From an uncultured Collinsella sp. (GTDB lineage Bacteria > Actinomycetota > Coriobacteriia > Coriobacteriales > Coriobacteriaceae), in NCBI GenBank assembly GCA_938036665.1, contig CALHWR010000052.1, positions 1 through 25,411 of the forward strand: DNA of 25,411 bases. The letters are read 5' to 3'. Below are positions 14,937 to 23,024 of the stretch, piece by piece (within the stretch, counting starts at the first letter, position 1; each line of letters starts with the position of its first letter). The position numbers were made by a program, and so were the translations under genes. The notes beneath the pieces were generated by a model. That model did not search any database. It saw only the letters and a program-made list of their open reading frames with translations, and was not told the origin of the DNA.

Positions 14937-16813
14937 GCGTGGTACAGCATATCCGCGACCGTGCGGGCCATTTTCGCTGGATGGGGCTGCTTGTGGTGTG
15001 GGCGGTCTTTATTGCCATGGCGGCCGTGCTGCTGGTGGAGCGCGCCGGCGTGCAGTACAGTGCGGGCCAGCATAAGCTGGGGATGCTTGCCGCCAACGAT
15101 GCGGTTCCGGCCTCCTCGGCAATATTTGGCCAAAAGCCCACGTGCCTGGTCATTACCGATTCCGATCAAGCTGGCGTCGAGGACGTAAAGGAGCAGTTCG
15201 ACCAGATTCTGCTCGACATGAAGATCGCGCACCGCGACGTGGACCTTGCGCTGGACGGCGCGGATGCCATTCCCTCGCTGACCTCCTACGATCGCGTGAT
15301 TTTGCTCATGCCGTCGCTCGATGGGCTCGGTACGCACCTGAGCGACATTATGAGTTGGGTGAGTGCCGGCGGTTCGCTTATGCTCGCCATGCCTCCGGAT
15401 AACTCGGGCTATCTGCAAGTGATTGCTCCCAAGCTTGGCATTGAATCTGCCGGATATGACTATGTAAAAGCCGAAAGCATTGTGCCGAGCGAGGACTTTA
15501 TGCTGGGCGGGGGAGAGCGCTACGAGCTCTCGGACCCCTTTGATTCGTCGCTTTCGGTTTCGCTGCGCGAGACGGCTCGTGTGTGGGCTAAGACCGGCGA
15601 TGCGGGCGCCCCGCTCATTTGGTCGAATGACTGCGGTAGCGGTCGCACCGTGGTGTGCAATATCGGTATCTATGACAAGGTCATGCGCGGTTTTTACGCC
15701 GCGGCGATCAGCCTTCTGGGCAATGCCACGGCCTATCCGGTCATCAACAGCGCCGTCTTCTATCTGGACGACTTTCCCAGCCCCGTGCCCTCGGGCGACG
15801 GCACCTACATCAAGCGCGACTACGGGCTTTCTATCGCCGACTTTTATGCCAAGGTCTGGTGGCCCGATCTGCAAAAGCTCGCGCAAAAATATGGCGTTCG
15901 CTTTACCGGCGTGATGATCGAAAACTACGAGGACGCGGTCAACCAGACCGAGCCCGCGCGCCAGGCCGATACCACGCAGTTCCGCTACTTTGGCGGCATG
16001 CTGCTGCAGATGGGCGGAGAGCTGGGTTTCCACGGCTACAACCATCAGCCGCTGGCGCTCTGGGATACCGACTATGGCACACTGTACGACTACAAGACGT
16101 GGAAGAACAAGGAGACGCTCGTCGCATCGCTCAACGAGCTTATAGCCTTCCAGGACGAGGTACTGCCCAACGCGCACGGCTCGGTCTATGTGCCACCGTC
16201 GAATATCCTTTCGGCCCGTGCGCGCAAGCTTATTGGCACCGACGTTCCGCGCATTAAGACCATCGCCAGTACGTATTTTGAGGATGGCACCGACTTGCCC
16301 TATGTGCAGGAGTTTGGCGTGGCGAGCGATGGCATTGTGGATCAGCCACGTATTGTCTCGGGCGGCATGGTCAACGATTCCTATATGCGTCTGGCAGCCG
16401 TGTCCGAGCTCAACATGCACTACGTGAGTACGCACTTTATGCATCCGGACGACCTGCTGGATCCCGGTCGCGGAGCCAAGGAGGGCTGGGAGGTCTACAA
16501 GGGCGGTCTGACCAACTACCTGGAGTGGCTTACCAAGTCTGCGCCCGACCTGCGGCGCCAGACCGGTTCGGAATGCTCGGGCGCCATCCAGCGCTTTTCG
16601 TCCGTGACGGTGAGCGTGGATACAGACGCGAATGCCTGGACGCTCAGCCTGGGCAATTTCCACGACGAGGCTTGGCTCATGTTCCGCGCCAACAACGGCG
16701 AGCCGGGTGCAGTCACGGGTGGCGAGATTACGCATCTGACGGGCGATCTGTACCTGGTTAAAGCCACGGACAAGACGGTGACCATTGCACGCAAGGAGGG
16801 TGGCGACAAATGA
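14933..16813 (+). CDS. DUF2194 PelA-type polysaccharide deacetylase, membrane anchored
   Basis: A 626-residue protein with one N-terminal transmembrane segment (about 16-36) and a large outside part. It has a class-I glutamine-amidotransferase-like region (about 60-260), then a deacetylase-like domain with YLDDFPSP (D279, D280), GFHGYNH (H367, H371) and HFMHPDD (H504, D506), the residues expected for a metal-dependent CE4/CE18-type deacetylase. DUF2194 proteins take the place of PelA in Gram-positive Pel clusters and remove acetyl groups from the N-acetylgalactosamine-rich polymer outside the membrane. The hydrolase domain of Pseudomonas PelA is not evident. The ATG at 14933 is chosen because it overlaps the pelE stop (ATGA) and has GGAGAGGAGG upstream; an earlier in-frame ATG at 14909 lacks one. 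Confidence 0.83.
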   Translation: MSVVQHIRDRAGHFRWMGLLVVWAVFIAMAAVLLVERAGVQYSAGQHKLGMLAANDAVPASSAIFGQKPTCLVITDSDQAGVEDVKEQFDQILLDMKIAHRDVDLALDGADAIPSLTSYDRVILLMPSLDGLGTHLSDIMSWVSAGGSLMLAMPPDNSGYLQVIAPKLGIESAGYDYVKAESIVPSEDFMLGGGERYELSDPFDSSLSVSLRETARVWAKTGDAGAPLIWSNDCGSGRTVVCNIGIYDKVMRGFYAAAISLLGNATAYPVINSAVFYLDDFPSPVPSGDGTYIKRDYGLSIADFYAKVWWPDLQKLAQKYGVRFTGVMIENYEDAVNQTEPARQADTTQFRYFGGMLLQMGGELGFHGYNHQPLALWDTDYGTLYDYKTWKNKETLVASLNELIAFQDEVLPNAHGSVYVPPSNILSARARKLIGTDVPRIKTIASTYFEDGTDLPYVQEFGVASDGIVDQPRIVSGGMVNDSYMRLAAVSELNMHYVSTHFMHPDDLLDPGRGAKEGWEVYKGGLTNYLEWLTKSAPDLRRQTGSECSGAIQRFSSVTVSVDTDANAWTLSLGNFHDEAWLMFRANNGEPGAVTGGEITHLTGDLYLVKATDKTVTIARKEGGDK

Positions 16814-18237
16814 GAATCTGTTTGGTACTCGAGGGTTGCTACCCCTATGTGCACGGCGGCGTATCTACCTGGATGCATGGCTACATACAGGCCATGCCCG
16901 AGCACGAGTTTGTGCTGTGGGTGATTGGCGCGCATGCTGCCGACCGCGGCAAGTTTGTCTACGAGCTGCCCGGCAACGTGGTCGAGGTGCACGAGGTATT
17001 TCTGGATGACGCCCTGCGGCTTTCGGGCGAGCAAGAAGAGGCCGACTTTAACGACCGCGAGCGCGAGGCGCTGCGCCGCCTGGTGTCGCTTTCTAATCCG
17101 GACTGGGACGTGCTATTTGATATCTTCCAGCGCCGTCGCGTGCATCCGCTATCGTTTTTGCAGAGCCGCACGTTTATGGATATCTTTCGCGACGTGTGCC
17201 TGGCCGAGTACCCATACACGCCCTTTGCCGATGCATTCCACACCATGCGCTCCATGCTGCTGCCCGTGCTCTACCTTCTGGGCAGCGAGGTGCCGGTGGC
17301 CGATGTGTACCACGCCATCTCGACCGGCTACGGCGGCCTGCTCGCCTGTCTGGGCTCAAGCGTTCACCAGGCTCCGGTGCTGCTGACCGAGCATGGCATC
17401 TATACCCGCGAACGCGAGGAAGAGATCATTCGCGCCGATTGGGTGGTGCCGTCGTTTAAGGACCGCTGGATCCGCTTTTTCTATCTGCTTTCGGAGGAGA
17501 TCTACCGTCGCGCCTTTCGCGTGACGAGCCTGTTTCACAACGCCCGCAAGACGCAGATCGATATGGGCTGCGATGCGGACAAATGCCTGGTTATTCCCAA
17601 CGGCATCCAGTTCGACCGCTTTAAGGACATTCCCCTTAAGGCTGATGACGGCTGGGTGGACATTGGCGCGGTGGTGCGCCTGGCGCCCATCAAGGACGTC
17701 AAGACCATGATCTATGCCTTCTTTGAGCTGCACGAGCGCCTGCCCCAGGTGCGCTTGCACATCATGGGCGGCGTGGACGACGAGGAGTATGGTGCCGAGT
17801 GCCATGCGCTGGTCGATACCCTGGGCGTGCGCGACCTAATCTTTACCGGTCGCGTCAACGTGGTCGAGTACATGGAAAAGCTCGACTTTACCATTTTGAC
17901 GAGCATCTCCGAGGGCCAGCCGCTCAGCGTGCTGGAGTCGCTGGCCGCGCGTCGTCCCTGCGTGACGACCGAGGTGGGCTGCTGTCGCGAGCTGCTGGAA
18001 GGCGCTCCGGGCGACGACTTTGGCGTGGCGGGTTTTGTGACGCCGCCTATGTATCGCAAGGGCTTGGCCGATGCTATGGAACGCATGTGCACAAGCCGCG
18101 CTCGTCGCATTGAGATGGGGGAGCATGGCCAGCGTCGCGTTGCCACGTACTTTTTGCACGAGCAGATGCTCGCCAACTATCGCGCGCTGTACGACGAGAC
18201 GGCGCGCGCGTTTGACCTGCCCAGAGAGGGGGAGTAG
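16810..18237 (+). CDS. pelF: PelF glycosyltransferase (GT4 family)
   Basis: A 475-residue soluble GT-B glycosyltransferase. The N-terminus MRICLVLEGCYPYVHGGVST is the PelF hallmark. The C-terminal Rossmann half has GAVVRLAPIKDVKTMI, LHIMGGVDDEEYG and the GT4 EX7E motif SEGQPLSVLE (E368, E376), then EVGCCREL. PelF uses UDP-sugars (UDP-GalNAc/UDP-GlcNAc in Pseudomonas) to extend the Pel chain in the cytoplasm and is drawn to the membrane by PelD, PelE and PelG. Its ATG overlaps the previous stop by four bases (ATGA). This is the best conserved gene of the cluster and the firmest identification. Confidence 0.93.
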   Translation: MRICLVLEGCYPYVHGGVSTWMHGYIQAMPEHEFVLWVIGAHAADRGKFVYELPGNVVEVHEVFLDDALRLSGEQEEADFNDREREALRRLVSLSNPDWDVLFDIFQRRRVHPLSFLQSRTFMDIFRDVCLAEYPYTPFADAFHTMRSMLLPVLYLLGSEVPVADVYHAISTGYGGLLACLGSSVHQAPVLLTEHGIYTREREEEIIRADWVVPSFKDRWIRFFYLLSEEIYRRAFRVTSLFHNARKTQIDMGCDADKCLVIPNGIQFDRFKDIPLKADDGWVDIGAVVRLAPIKDVKTMIYAFFELHERLPQVRLHIMGGVDDEEYGAECHALVDTLGVRDLIFTGRVNVVEYMEKLDFTILTSISEGQPLSVLESLAARRPCVTTEVGCCRELLEGAPGDDFGVAGFVTPPMYRKGLADAMERMCTSRARRIEMGEHGQRRVATYFLHEQMLANYRALYDETARAFDLPREGE

Positions 18238-18240
18238 CCG

Positions 18241-19785
18241 GTGGCCGGAATCGGTTTTGAGCTTAAGCGCCTGTTTAGGCGCAAGGGCCTGTTTGCCACG
18301 ATGCGCGCCTATGGCTACGCCGGCATCGTGTGCACGGGCCCCATGCTGCTGGGCGTGCTGCTCCAGGTGGGTATCTTGGTGCTGTGCGGTCTGTGGGGCG
18401 TCGGTCGCGCCAACCAGGATCTGCTGGTTTGCATGGTGACCTATACGCTGCTGGCCTCGCTCACGCTCACGAGCTTCTTTTCCATGCCCGTCACGCGCTT
18501 TTTGGCCGACATGCTTTTTACCGAACGCGAGGAAGAGATCTTGCCCTCGTTTTGGGGCTCCAACGCCATCATGCTCGTTGCGGGCACGGTGCTCTACGGC
18601 GTCTTTTTGCTGTTCTCGGGGGCCACGCTGCTGCAGGGGCTGCTGTGCCTGTGGCTCTTCAACATCATGATCGTCAACTGGAACGGCATGAGCTATCTCA
18701 CGGCCATCAAAGATTATCGTGGCATTCTGTGCAGCTTTGCGGCCGCCATTGGCGTGGCGTGCCTGTGCGCCCTGGCAGCGCTGACGTTGGGACTGCCGCC
18801 GGTCGAGGGCCTGTTGGCGTCAATCGCCCTAGGCTACGGCGTCATGCTTGCCTGGGATGTGGTACTGCTGTACCGGTATTTTCCACAGAGTGATCGGAGT
18901 CCCTGGCGTTTTTTGCGCTGGCTCGACCAATTTATGCCGCTTGCGCTTACGGGGCTGTTTACCAACTTGGGGCTTTTCGTACACCTGGTTATTATCTGGG
19001 CGGGCCCTATTGGCGTGCAGATCAAAGGCCTGTTTTACGGGGCTCCTTACCATGACGTTCCGGCACTCATTGCGTTTTTGACCACACTCGTCACGACCGT
19101 CAACTTTGTGGTGTCGGTCGAGGTCAATTTCTATCCGCGCTACCGTGACTACTACAGCCTGTTCAACGACGGCGGCGTGGTGGGCGATATTGTGGTGGCC
19201 GAGGAGGAGATGCTCTCCACGCTCAACAGCGAACTGCGCTTTTGCGCGCTCAAGCAGCTGTTTGTGACCGCGGCGGTCATCTCGCTCGAGACTACAGTGC
19301 TCTCGGCCCTGCCGCTGGGCTTTAACAATCTTATGCACGGGTATTTTCGCACGTTATGCGTAGGCTACGGCCTGTATGCCGTGGGCAACACGATCCTGCT
19401 TATCTTGCTGTACTTTACCGACTACAAGGGAGCCGTTCTGGCCTCGGGCCTGTTTGCCGGTGTGGCAGGGCTGGCGACCGCCGTGTCGTTGCTTTTGCCG
19501 CAGCAGTTTTACGGCTTTGGCTTTTTGTTGGGTGCGGTGGTGTTTTTTATCGTGGCGCTGCTGCGGCTCGATACCTATACCGCCAACTTACCGTATCGTA
19601 TCCTGAGTCAGCAGCCCATTGTGGCGACCGACAAAACGGGTCGTTTTACACAGCTGGGCCGCTTGCTCGACCGTGCCGAGCAGCGCTATGAGGAGTGCCG
19701 CCGCAAGGGCGTGCCGCACGGCGCGTTTCAGCGCGCAGTAGTTCGCGTGTACCGTAACCATTGGGGAGGTTCTGATGACCGATAA
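18241..19785 (+). CDS. pelG: PelG membrane protein, polysaccharide export/synthase component
   Basis: A 514-residue integral membrane protein with about twelve transmembrane helices, of the MOP/polysaccharide flippase type. It begins MAGIGFELKRLFRRKGLF, the conserved PelG start, followed by the first helix. PelG is thought to carry the nascent Pel chain across the membrane as part of the PelDEFG complex. A GTG start with GGGGAG a few bases upstream lies three bases after the pelF stop. Its own stop overlaps the start of the CotH gene by eleven bases, tying the accessory genes to the same transcript. Confidence 0.92.
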   Translation: MAGIGFELKRLFRRKGLFATMRAYGYAGIVCTGPMLLGVLLQVGILVLCGLWGVGRANQDLLVCMVTYTLLASLTLTSFFSMPVTRFLADMLFTEREEEILPSFWGSNAIMLVAGTVLYGVFLLFSGATLLQGLLCLWLFNIMIVNWNGMSYLTAIKDYRGILCSFAAAIGVACLCALAALTLGLPPVEGLLASIALGYGVMLAWDVVLLYRYFPQSDRSPWRFLRWLDQFMPLALTGLFTNLGLFVHLVIIWAGPIGVQIKGLFYGAPYHDVPALIAFLTTLVTTVNFVVSVEVNFYPRYRDYYSLFNDGGVVGDIVVAEEEMLSTLNSELRFCALKQLFVTAAVISLETTVLSALPLGFNNLMHGYFRTLCVGYGLYAVGNTILLILLYFTDYKGAVLASGLFAGVAGLATAVSLLLPQQFYGFGFLLGAVVFFIVALLRLDTYTANLPYRILSQQPIVATDKTGRFTQLGRLLDRAEQRYEECRRKGVPHGAFQRAVVRVYRNHWGGSDDR

Positions 19786-21544
19786 GTTGATGTCTCGCCG
19801 CTGTCTGATCGAGGCGGCTGCCGGCGCGCTGCTGCTTTCGGGCTGCTCATCTCAGGACGAATCCTCGACAAATAAGGTAAAAAAGCAGGACAAGATTAAA
19901 AAGGCCGAGGCCTCCGACCAGTCCAAGCATCTGCGCGATAAGGACGAGCTGTACGAGGTCTATGATGACTCGGGCATTGTGACCATGTATCTGACGGTCT
20001 CTCGCGGCAACAGCTCCGAGAACACGGACCATAGCTGGGCCGAGATCAACACGTACTCGGTGTATGACTATGCCGACATGGGCGTGACGCGCTATCAGGT
20101 TATGGGCCTGCTGCAGCCGGGCGACGAAGACGGCCCGGTGGCCGGCGAGGTTGGCTATGGCGAGGACGCGCCCAATGCCACCGTGCAGGTGCGCGGCCAG
20201 ACATCGAGCTCCTACACGCAAAAGAATTACAAGGTGGAGCTCAAAAAAGGCAAGGGCACCTGGCGCCAGCAGCGCGCGATTGCGCTCAACAAGCACATGG
20301 GCGAGGGTATGCGTTTTCGCAACAAGATGGCCTACGACCTTATCCGCGGAATTCCCCAGATGATGGGCCTGCGCACGCAGTTTGTGCATCTGTGGGTGTG
20401 CGACCAGACCGAAAAGTCCAACGATACCTTTGAGGACTACGGCCTGTTTACGCAGGTGGAGCAGCTCAACAAGACGGCGCTTAAGGCACATGGCCTGGAT
20501 AAGAGCGGGCACCTGTACAAGGTGAACAGCTTTGATTTCCATCGCTACGAGGACACCATTAAGCTTGCCGACGATCCCGACTACAACCAGGCAAACTTCG
20601 AGGGCATGCTCGAGATTAAGGGCGATTCGGACCACACCAAGCTCATCGAGATGCTCGATGCGCTCAACGACGAATCGCAAAAGATCGATAACGTGCTCGA
20701 CACCTACTTTGATACCGAGAATCTGGTCTATTGGCTGGCGTTTCAGATCCTGACGGGCAACTGCGATACTCAGAACCGTAACTGTTATCTGTACAGCCCG
20801 CTCAACTCAAATACCTGGTACTTTTTAGATTGGGATAACGACGGAATGCTGCGTAAGCTGGAGCTTTCTCTTGCCGGGTTCTCGGACTATGCGAGCTGGG
20901 AGCGCGGCGTAAGCAACTACTGGGGCAACGTGCTATTCAATCGTGCGCTGCGCAGCAAATCGTTCCGCAGTGAGCTCGACCGCGCCGTAAAGGACCTGCG
21001 CTCGTATATGACCGAGGCGCGCCTGGCCAAGATGATTAGACATTATCGCGAGGTTACCGAATCGTTGGTCTTTGCTTCGCCCGATATCGACAATCTGCCT
21101 GTCACCAAGGACCAATACGAGCAAATCGCCGCGGCGATTCCCTCCGAGATCGAGGAGAACTACAAGAGCTTTCGCGAGAGCTATAAAAAGCCCATGCCGT
21201 TCTACATTGGCGTGCCGCAGATCGATAACGGTAAGCTGCGCATTAACTGGGATGCGTCCTACGATTTTAAGGCGCGCGACATTCGCTATACCGTGGAGCT
21301 GGCGCGTGACTATGCCATCAAGGACGTGTTTTTTAAGGCCGAGGACGTGCTGCTGCCTGAGGTGACCTGCGATGCGCCCGATACCGGCCAGTATTTTGTG
21401 CGCGTGCGTGCCACCAACTCAGACGGCTATACGCAAGATGCGTTTGACTACTATGTGACCGACGACGGCAAACACTACGGCATGAAGTGTTTTTACGTGC
21501 AGGACGGTGGTAAGGTCGTGGAGGACACGTATGAGGAGGGCTAG
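19775..21544 (+). CDS. CotH-kinase-like lipoprotein
   Basis: A 589-residue protein with a lipoprotein signal: SRRCLIEAAAGALLLSGC, with the lipobox Cys at residue 24 and a twin-arginine-like SRRCL. After a charged linker comes a CotH kinase domain (about 125-440): VRGQTSSSYTQKNYKVEL with R140, GLFTQVEQLN, and YFLDWDNDGML, where D352, D354 and D356 would bind metal. A fibronectin-type-III-like domain (about 470-570) ends the protein. CotH enzymes are atypical kinases that phosphorylate secreted or surface proteins. Here the enzyme would be anchored outside the cell and could act on a surface protein or on the polymer; the substrate is unknown. GGGGAGG precedes the ATG, which overlaps pelG. Confidence 0.85.
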   Translation: MTDKLMSRRCLIEAAAGALLLSGCSSQDESSTNKVKKQDKIKKAEASDQSKHLRDKDELYEVYDDSGIVTMYLTVSRGNSSENTDHSWAEINTYSVYDYADMGVTRYQVMGLLQPGDEDGPVAGEVGYGEDAPNATVQVRGQTSSSYTQKNYKVELKKGKGTWRQQRAIALNKHMGEGMRFRNKMAYDLIRGIPQMMGLRTQFVHLWVCDQTEKSNDTFEDYGLFTQVEQLNKTALKAHGLDKSGHLYKVNSFDFHRYEDTIKLADDPDYNQANFEGMLEIKGDSDHTKLIEMLDALNDESQKIDNVLDTYFDTENLVYWLAFQILTGNCDTQNRNCYLYSPLNSNTWYFLDWDNDGMLRKLELSLAGFSDYASWERGVSNYWGNVLFNRALRSKSFRSELDRAVKDLRSYMTEARLAKMIRHYREVTESLVFASPDIDNLPVTKDQYEQIAAAIPSEIEENYKSFRESYKKPMPFYIGVPQIDNGKLRINWDASYDFKARDIRYTVELARDYAIKDVFFKAEDVLLPEVTCDAPDTGQYFVRVRATNSDGYTQDAFDYYVTDDGKHYGMKCFYVQDGGKVVEDTYEEG

Positions 21545-22322
21545 CGCGCGGCTTGAGCGCCTTACGGCTCCGCCTGTGCGTGCCACGCAGGAGCGTTACC
21601 GCCACGAGCTCAAATATCTCATTAACGAGGGCGAGCACGCTGCGCTTGCCTGCCGCATGGCGCCGGTTTTTAAACTGGACAAGTATGCGCGGGCGGGTGT
21701 TTACACCATTCGCAGCCTGTACTTTGACGACTACTGCAACTCGGCCTACGAGGAAAAAGACGCCGGTATTCTTATGCGAAAAAAATATCGCGTGCGCATC
21801 TATAACGGCAGCGACAAGGTGATTAAGCTCGAGCGCAAAAAGAAGTACGGCAGCTGGATCTACAAGGAGGACGCGCCACTCACGCGTGGCGAGTTTGAGC
21901 AGATTCTGGCCGGCGACTACGACTTTTTGCTGAGGAGCCCTTATCCGCTCTGTCGCGAGTTCTACATCGAGTGCATCTGCAACATGATGCGCCCGCGGAC
22001 CATCGTGGACTACGAGCGTGAGCCGTGGGTGATGGACGAGGGCACCGTGCGCATTACCTTTGATAGCAACGTGCGTGCGGCGGTGGGGAGCTTTGACATC
22101 TTTGACGCGACGTTGCCCGCGTTGCCCGTGCTGGAGCCCGGCAAGCTGGTGATGGAGGTCAAGTTTACCGAGTTTTGCCCGCAGCTGGTGCGCGATATGG
22201 TGCCGCCAGGTGCGGTCGAGCTTACGGCGGTCTCCAAGTACTGCCTGTGTTACGAAAAGACCGCCTACCTGCGCGGATTTAATTACTGGGAATCGGATTT
22301 TGAGAACCGAGGGGATATTTAG
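21531..22322 (+). CDS. VTC-domain polyphosphate polymerase-like protein
   Basis: A 263-residue soluble protein of the VTC/CYTH (triphosphate tunnel) family. Expected tunnel residues are visible in order: K28 in RHELKYLI, the paired Arg in KYRVRIY, the basic VIKLERKKKYG, the Arg in VDYEREPW and VRITFD, the Glu/Lys pair in VMEVKFTE and the Lys in SKYCLCYE. Yeast Vtc4 uses this domain to build polyphosphate from ATP; bacterial members often sit next to CotH and DUF4956 genes, as here. The start at 21531 has GGAGG six bases upstream and overlaps the CotH gene by 14 bases; a GTG at 21507 is less likely. Polyphosphate synthesis or transfer in connection with the surface polymer is inferred. Confidence 0.85.
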   Translation: MRRASARLERLTAPPVRATQERYRHELKYLINEGEHAALACRMAPVFKLDKYARAGVYTIRSLYFDDYCNSAYEEKDAGILMRKKYRVRIYNGSDKVIKLERKKKYGSWIYKEDAPLTRGEFEQILAGDYDFLLRSPYPLCREFYIECICNMMRPRTIVDYEREPWVMDEGTVRITFDSNVRAAVGSFDIFDATLPALPVLEPGKLVMEVKFTEFCPQLVRDMVPPGAVELTAVSKYCLCYEKTAYLRGFNYWESDFENRGDI

Positions 22323-22325
22323 ACC

Positions 22326-22991
22326 ATGAGCACCAGGGACTTTTTTAAGAACTCCGTCTTGGAGGCGTTTGGTCAGGTCGACCCCGCCAAGATTGGCCTG
22401 TCGCTGCTCGTGGCGCTCGCCATGGGCATCCTGATCTACTACGTGTACAAGCGCTTTTTTACTGGCGTGGTCTATTCGCGCAGTTTTGCCGTGACGCTCG
22501 TGGGCATGTGCGTGCTCACCTGCATGGTCACGCTCGCGATCTCGACAAACGTGGTCATCTCGCTTGGTATGGTCGGTGCTCTGTCTATCGTCCGCTACCG
22601 TACGGCGGTCAAGGATCCGCTCGACCTGCTGTATCTGTTTTGGTCCATTACCACGGGCATTACGGCGGGAGCCGGTATGTATGCGCTCGTGGGGCTCACG
22701 GCGGTGGTGATCGTGGTGATGATTGCCGGCTTTGCGAGCCACCAGGACAAGGCGCGCGTGTACATGATGGTCATCCACTACACGGGTCAGACCACCGGCG
22801 ACGATATCGTGCGTGCATTTGGGCGCACCAAGTTTTCCGTCAAGTCCAAGACCATGCGCGGTGACAAGGTCGAGATGGCCGTCGAGGTGTTCTCGGACGG
22901 TGTGGATATACCCTACGCCGATGCGATTCGCGCGCTCGACGGCGTTGAGGACCTGACGCTCATCCAGTACAACGGCGAATATCACGGCTAG
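22326..22991 (+). CDS. DUF4956 membrane protein
   Basis: A 221-residue protein with three or four transmembrane helices in its first 140 residues (around 20-40, 55-75 and 107-140) and a soluble C-terminal domain of about 75 residues. The segment MVGALSIVRYRTAVKDPLDL is the family hallmark and recalls the MgtC-type membrane motif. DUF4956 genes are regular partners of VTC and CotH genes in bacteria. Its biochemical role is unknown; it may be the membrane channel or anchor for the VTC protein, as the membrane subunits are for yeast Vtc4. It starts three bases after the VTC stop and ends the coupled series. Confidence 0.85.
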   Translation: MSTRDFFKNSVLEAFGQVDPAKIGLSLLVALAMGILIYYVYKRFFTGVVYSRSFAVTLVGMCVLTCMVTLAISTNVVISLGMVGALSIVRYRTAVKDPLDLLYLFWSITTGITAGAGMYALVGLTAVVIVVMIAGFASHQDKARVYMMVIHYTGQTTGDDIVRAFGRTKFSVKSKTMRGDKVEMAVEVFSDGVDIPYADAIRALDGVEDLTLIQYNGEYHG

Positions 22992-23024
22992 TTTGGTTCA
23001 GTTTTATTTAAGGAGCGGTGTCGC

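Noticed and set aside
14621..16735. Very long open frame (about 700 codons) on the minus strand opposite pelE and the deacetylase gene
   Set aside because: It is the mirror of GC-rich plus-strand genes; its translation is rich in Arg, His and Ala with no recognisable domain, and it lacks a ribosome-binding site. The plus-strand proteins are clear family members.
21333..22985. 550-codon open frame on the minus strand opposite the VTC and DUF4956 genes
   Set aside because: Spans three well-supported plus-strand genes and has a compositionally biased translation rich in His, Arg and Val.
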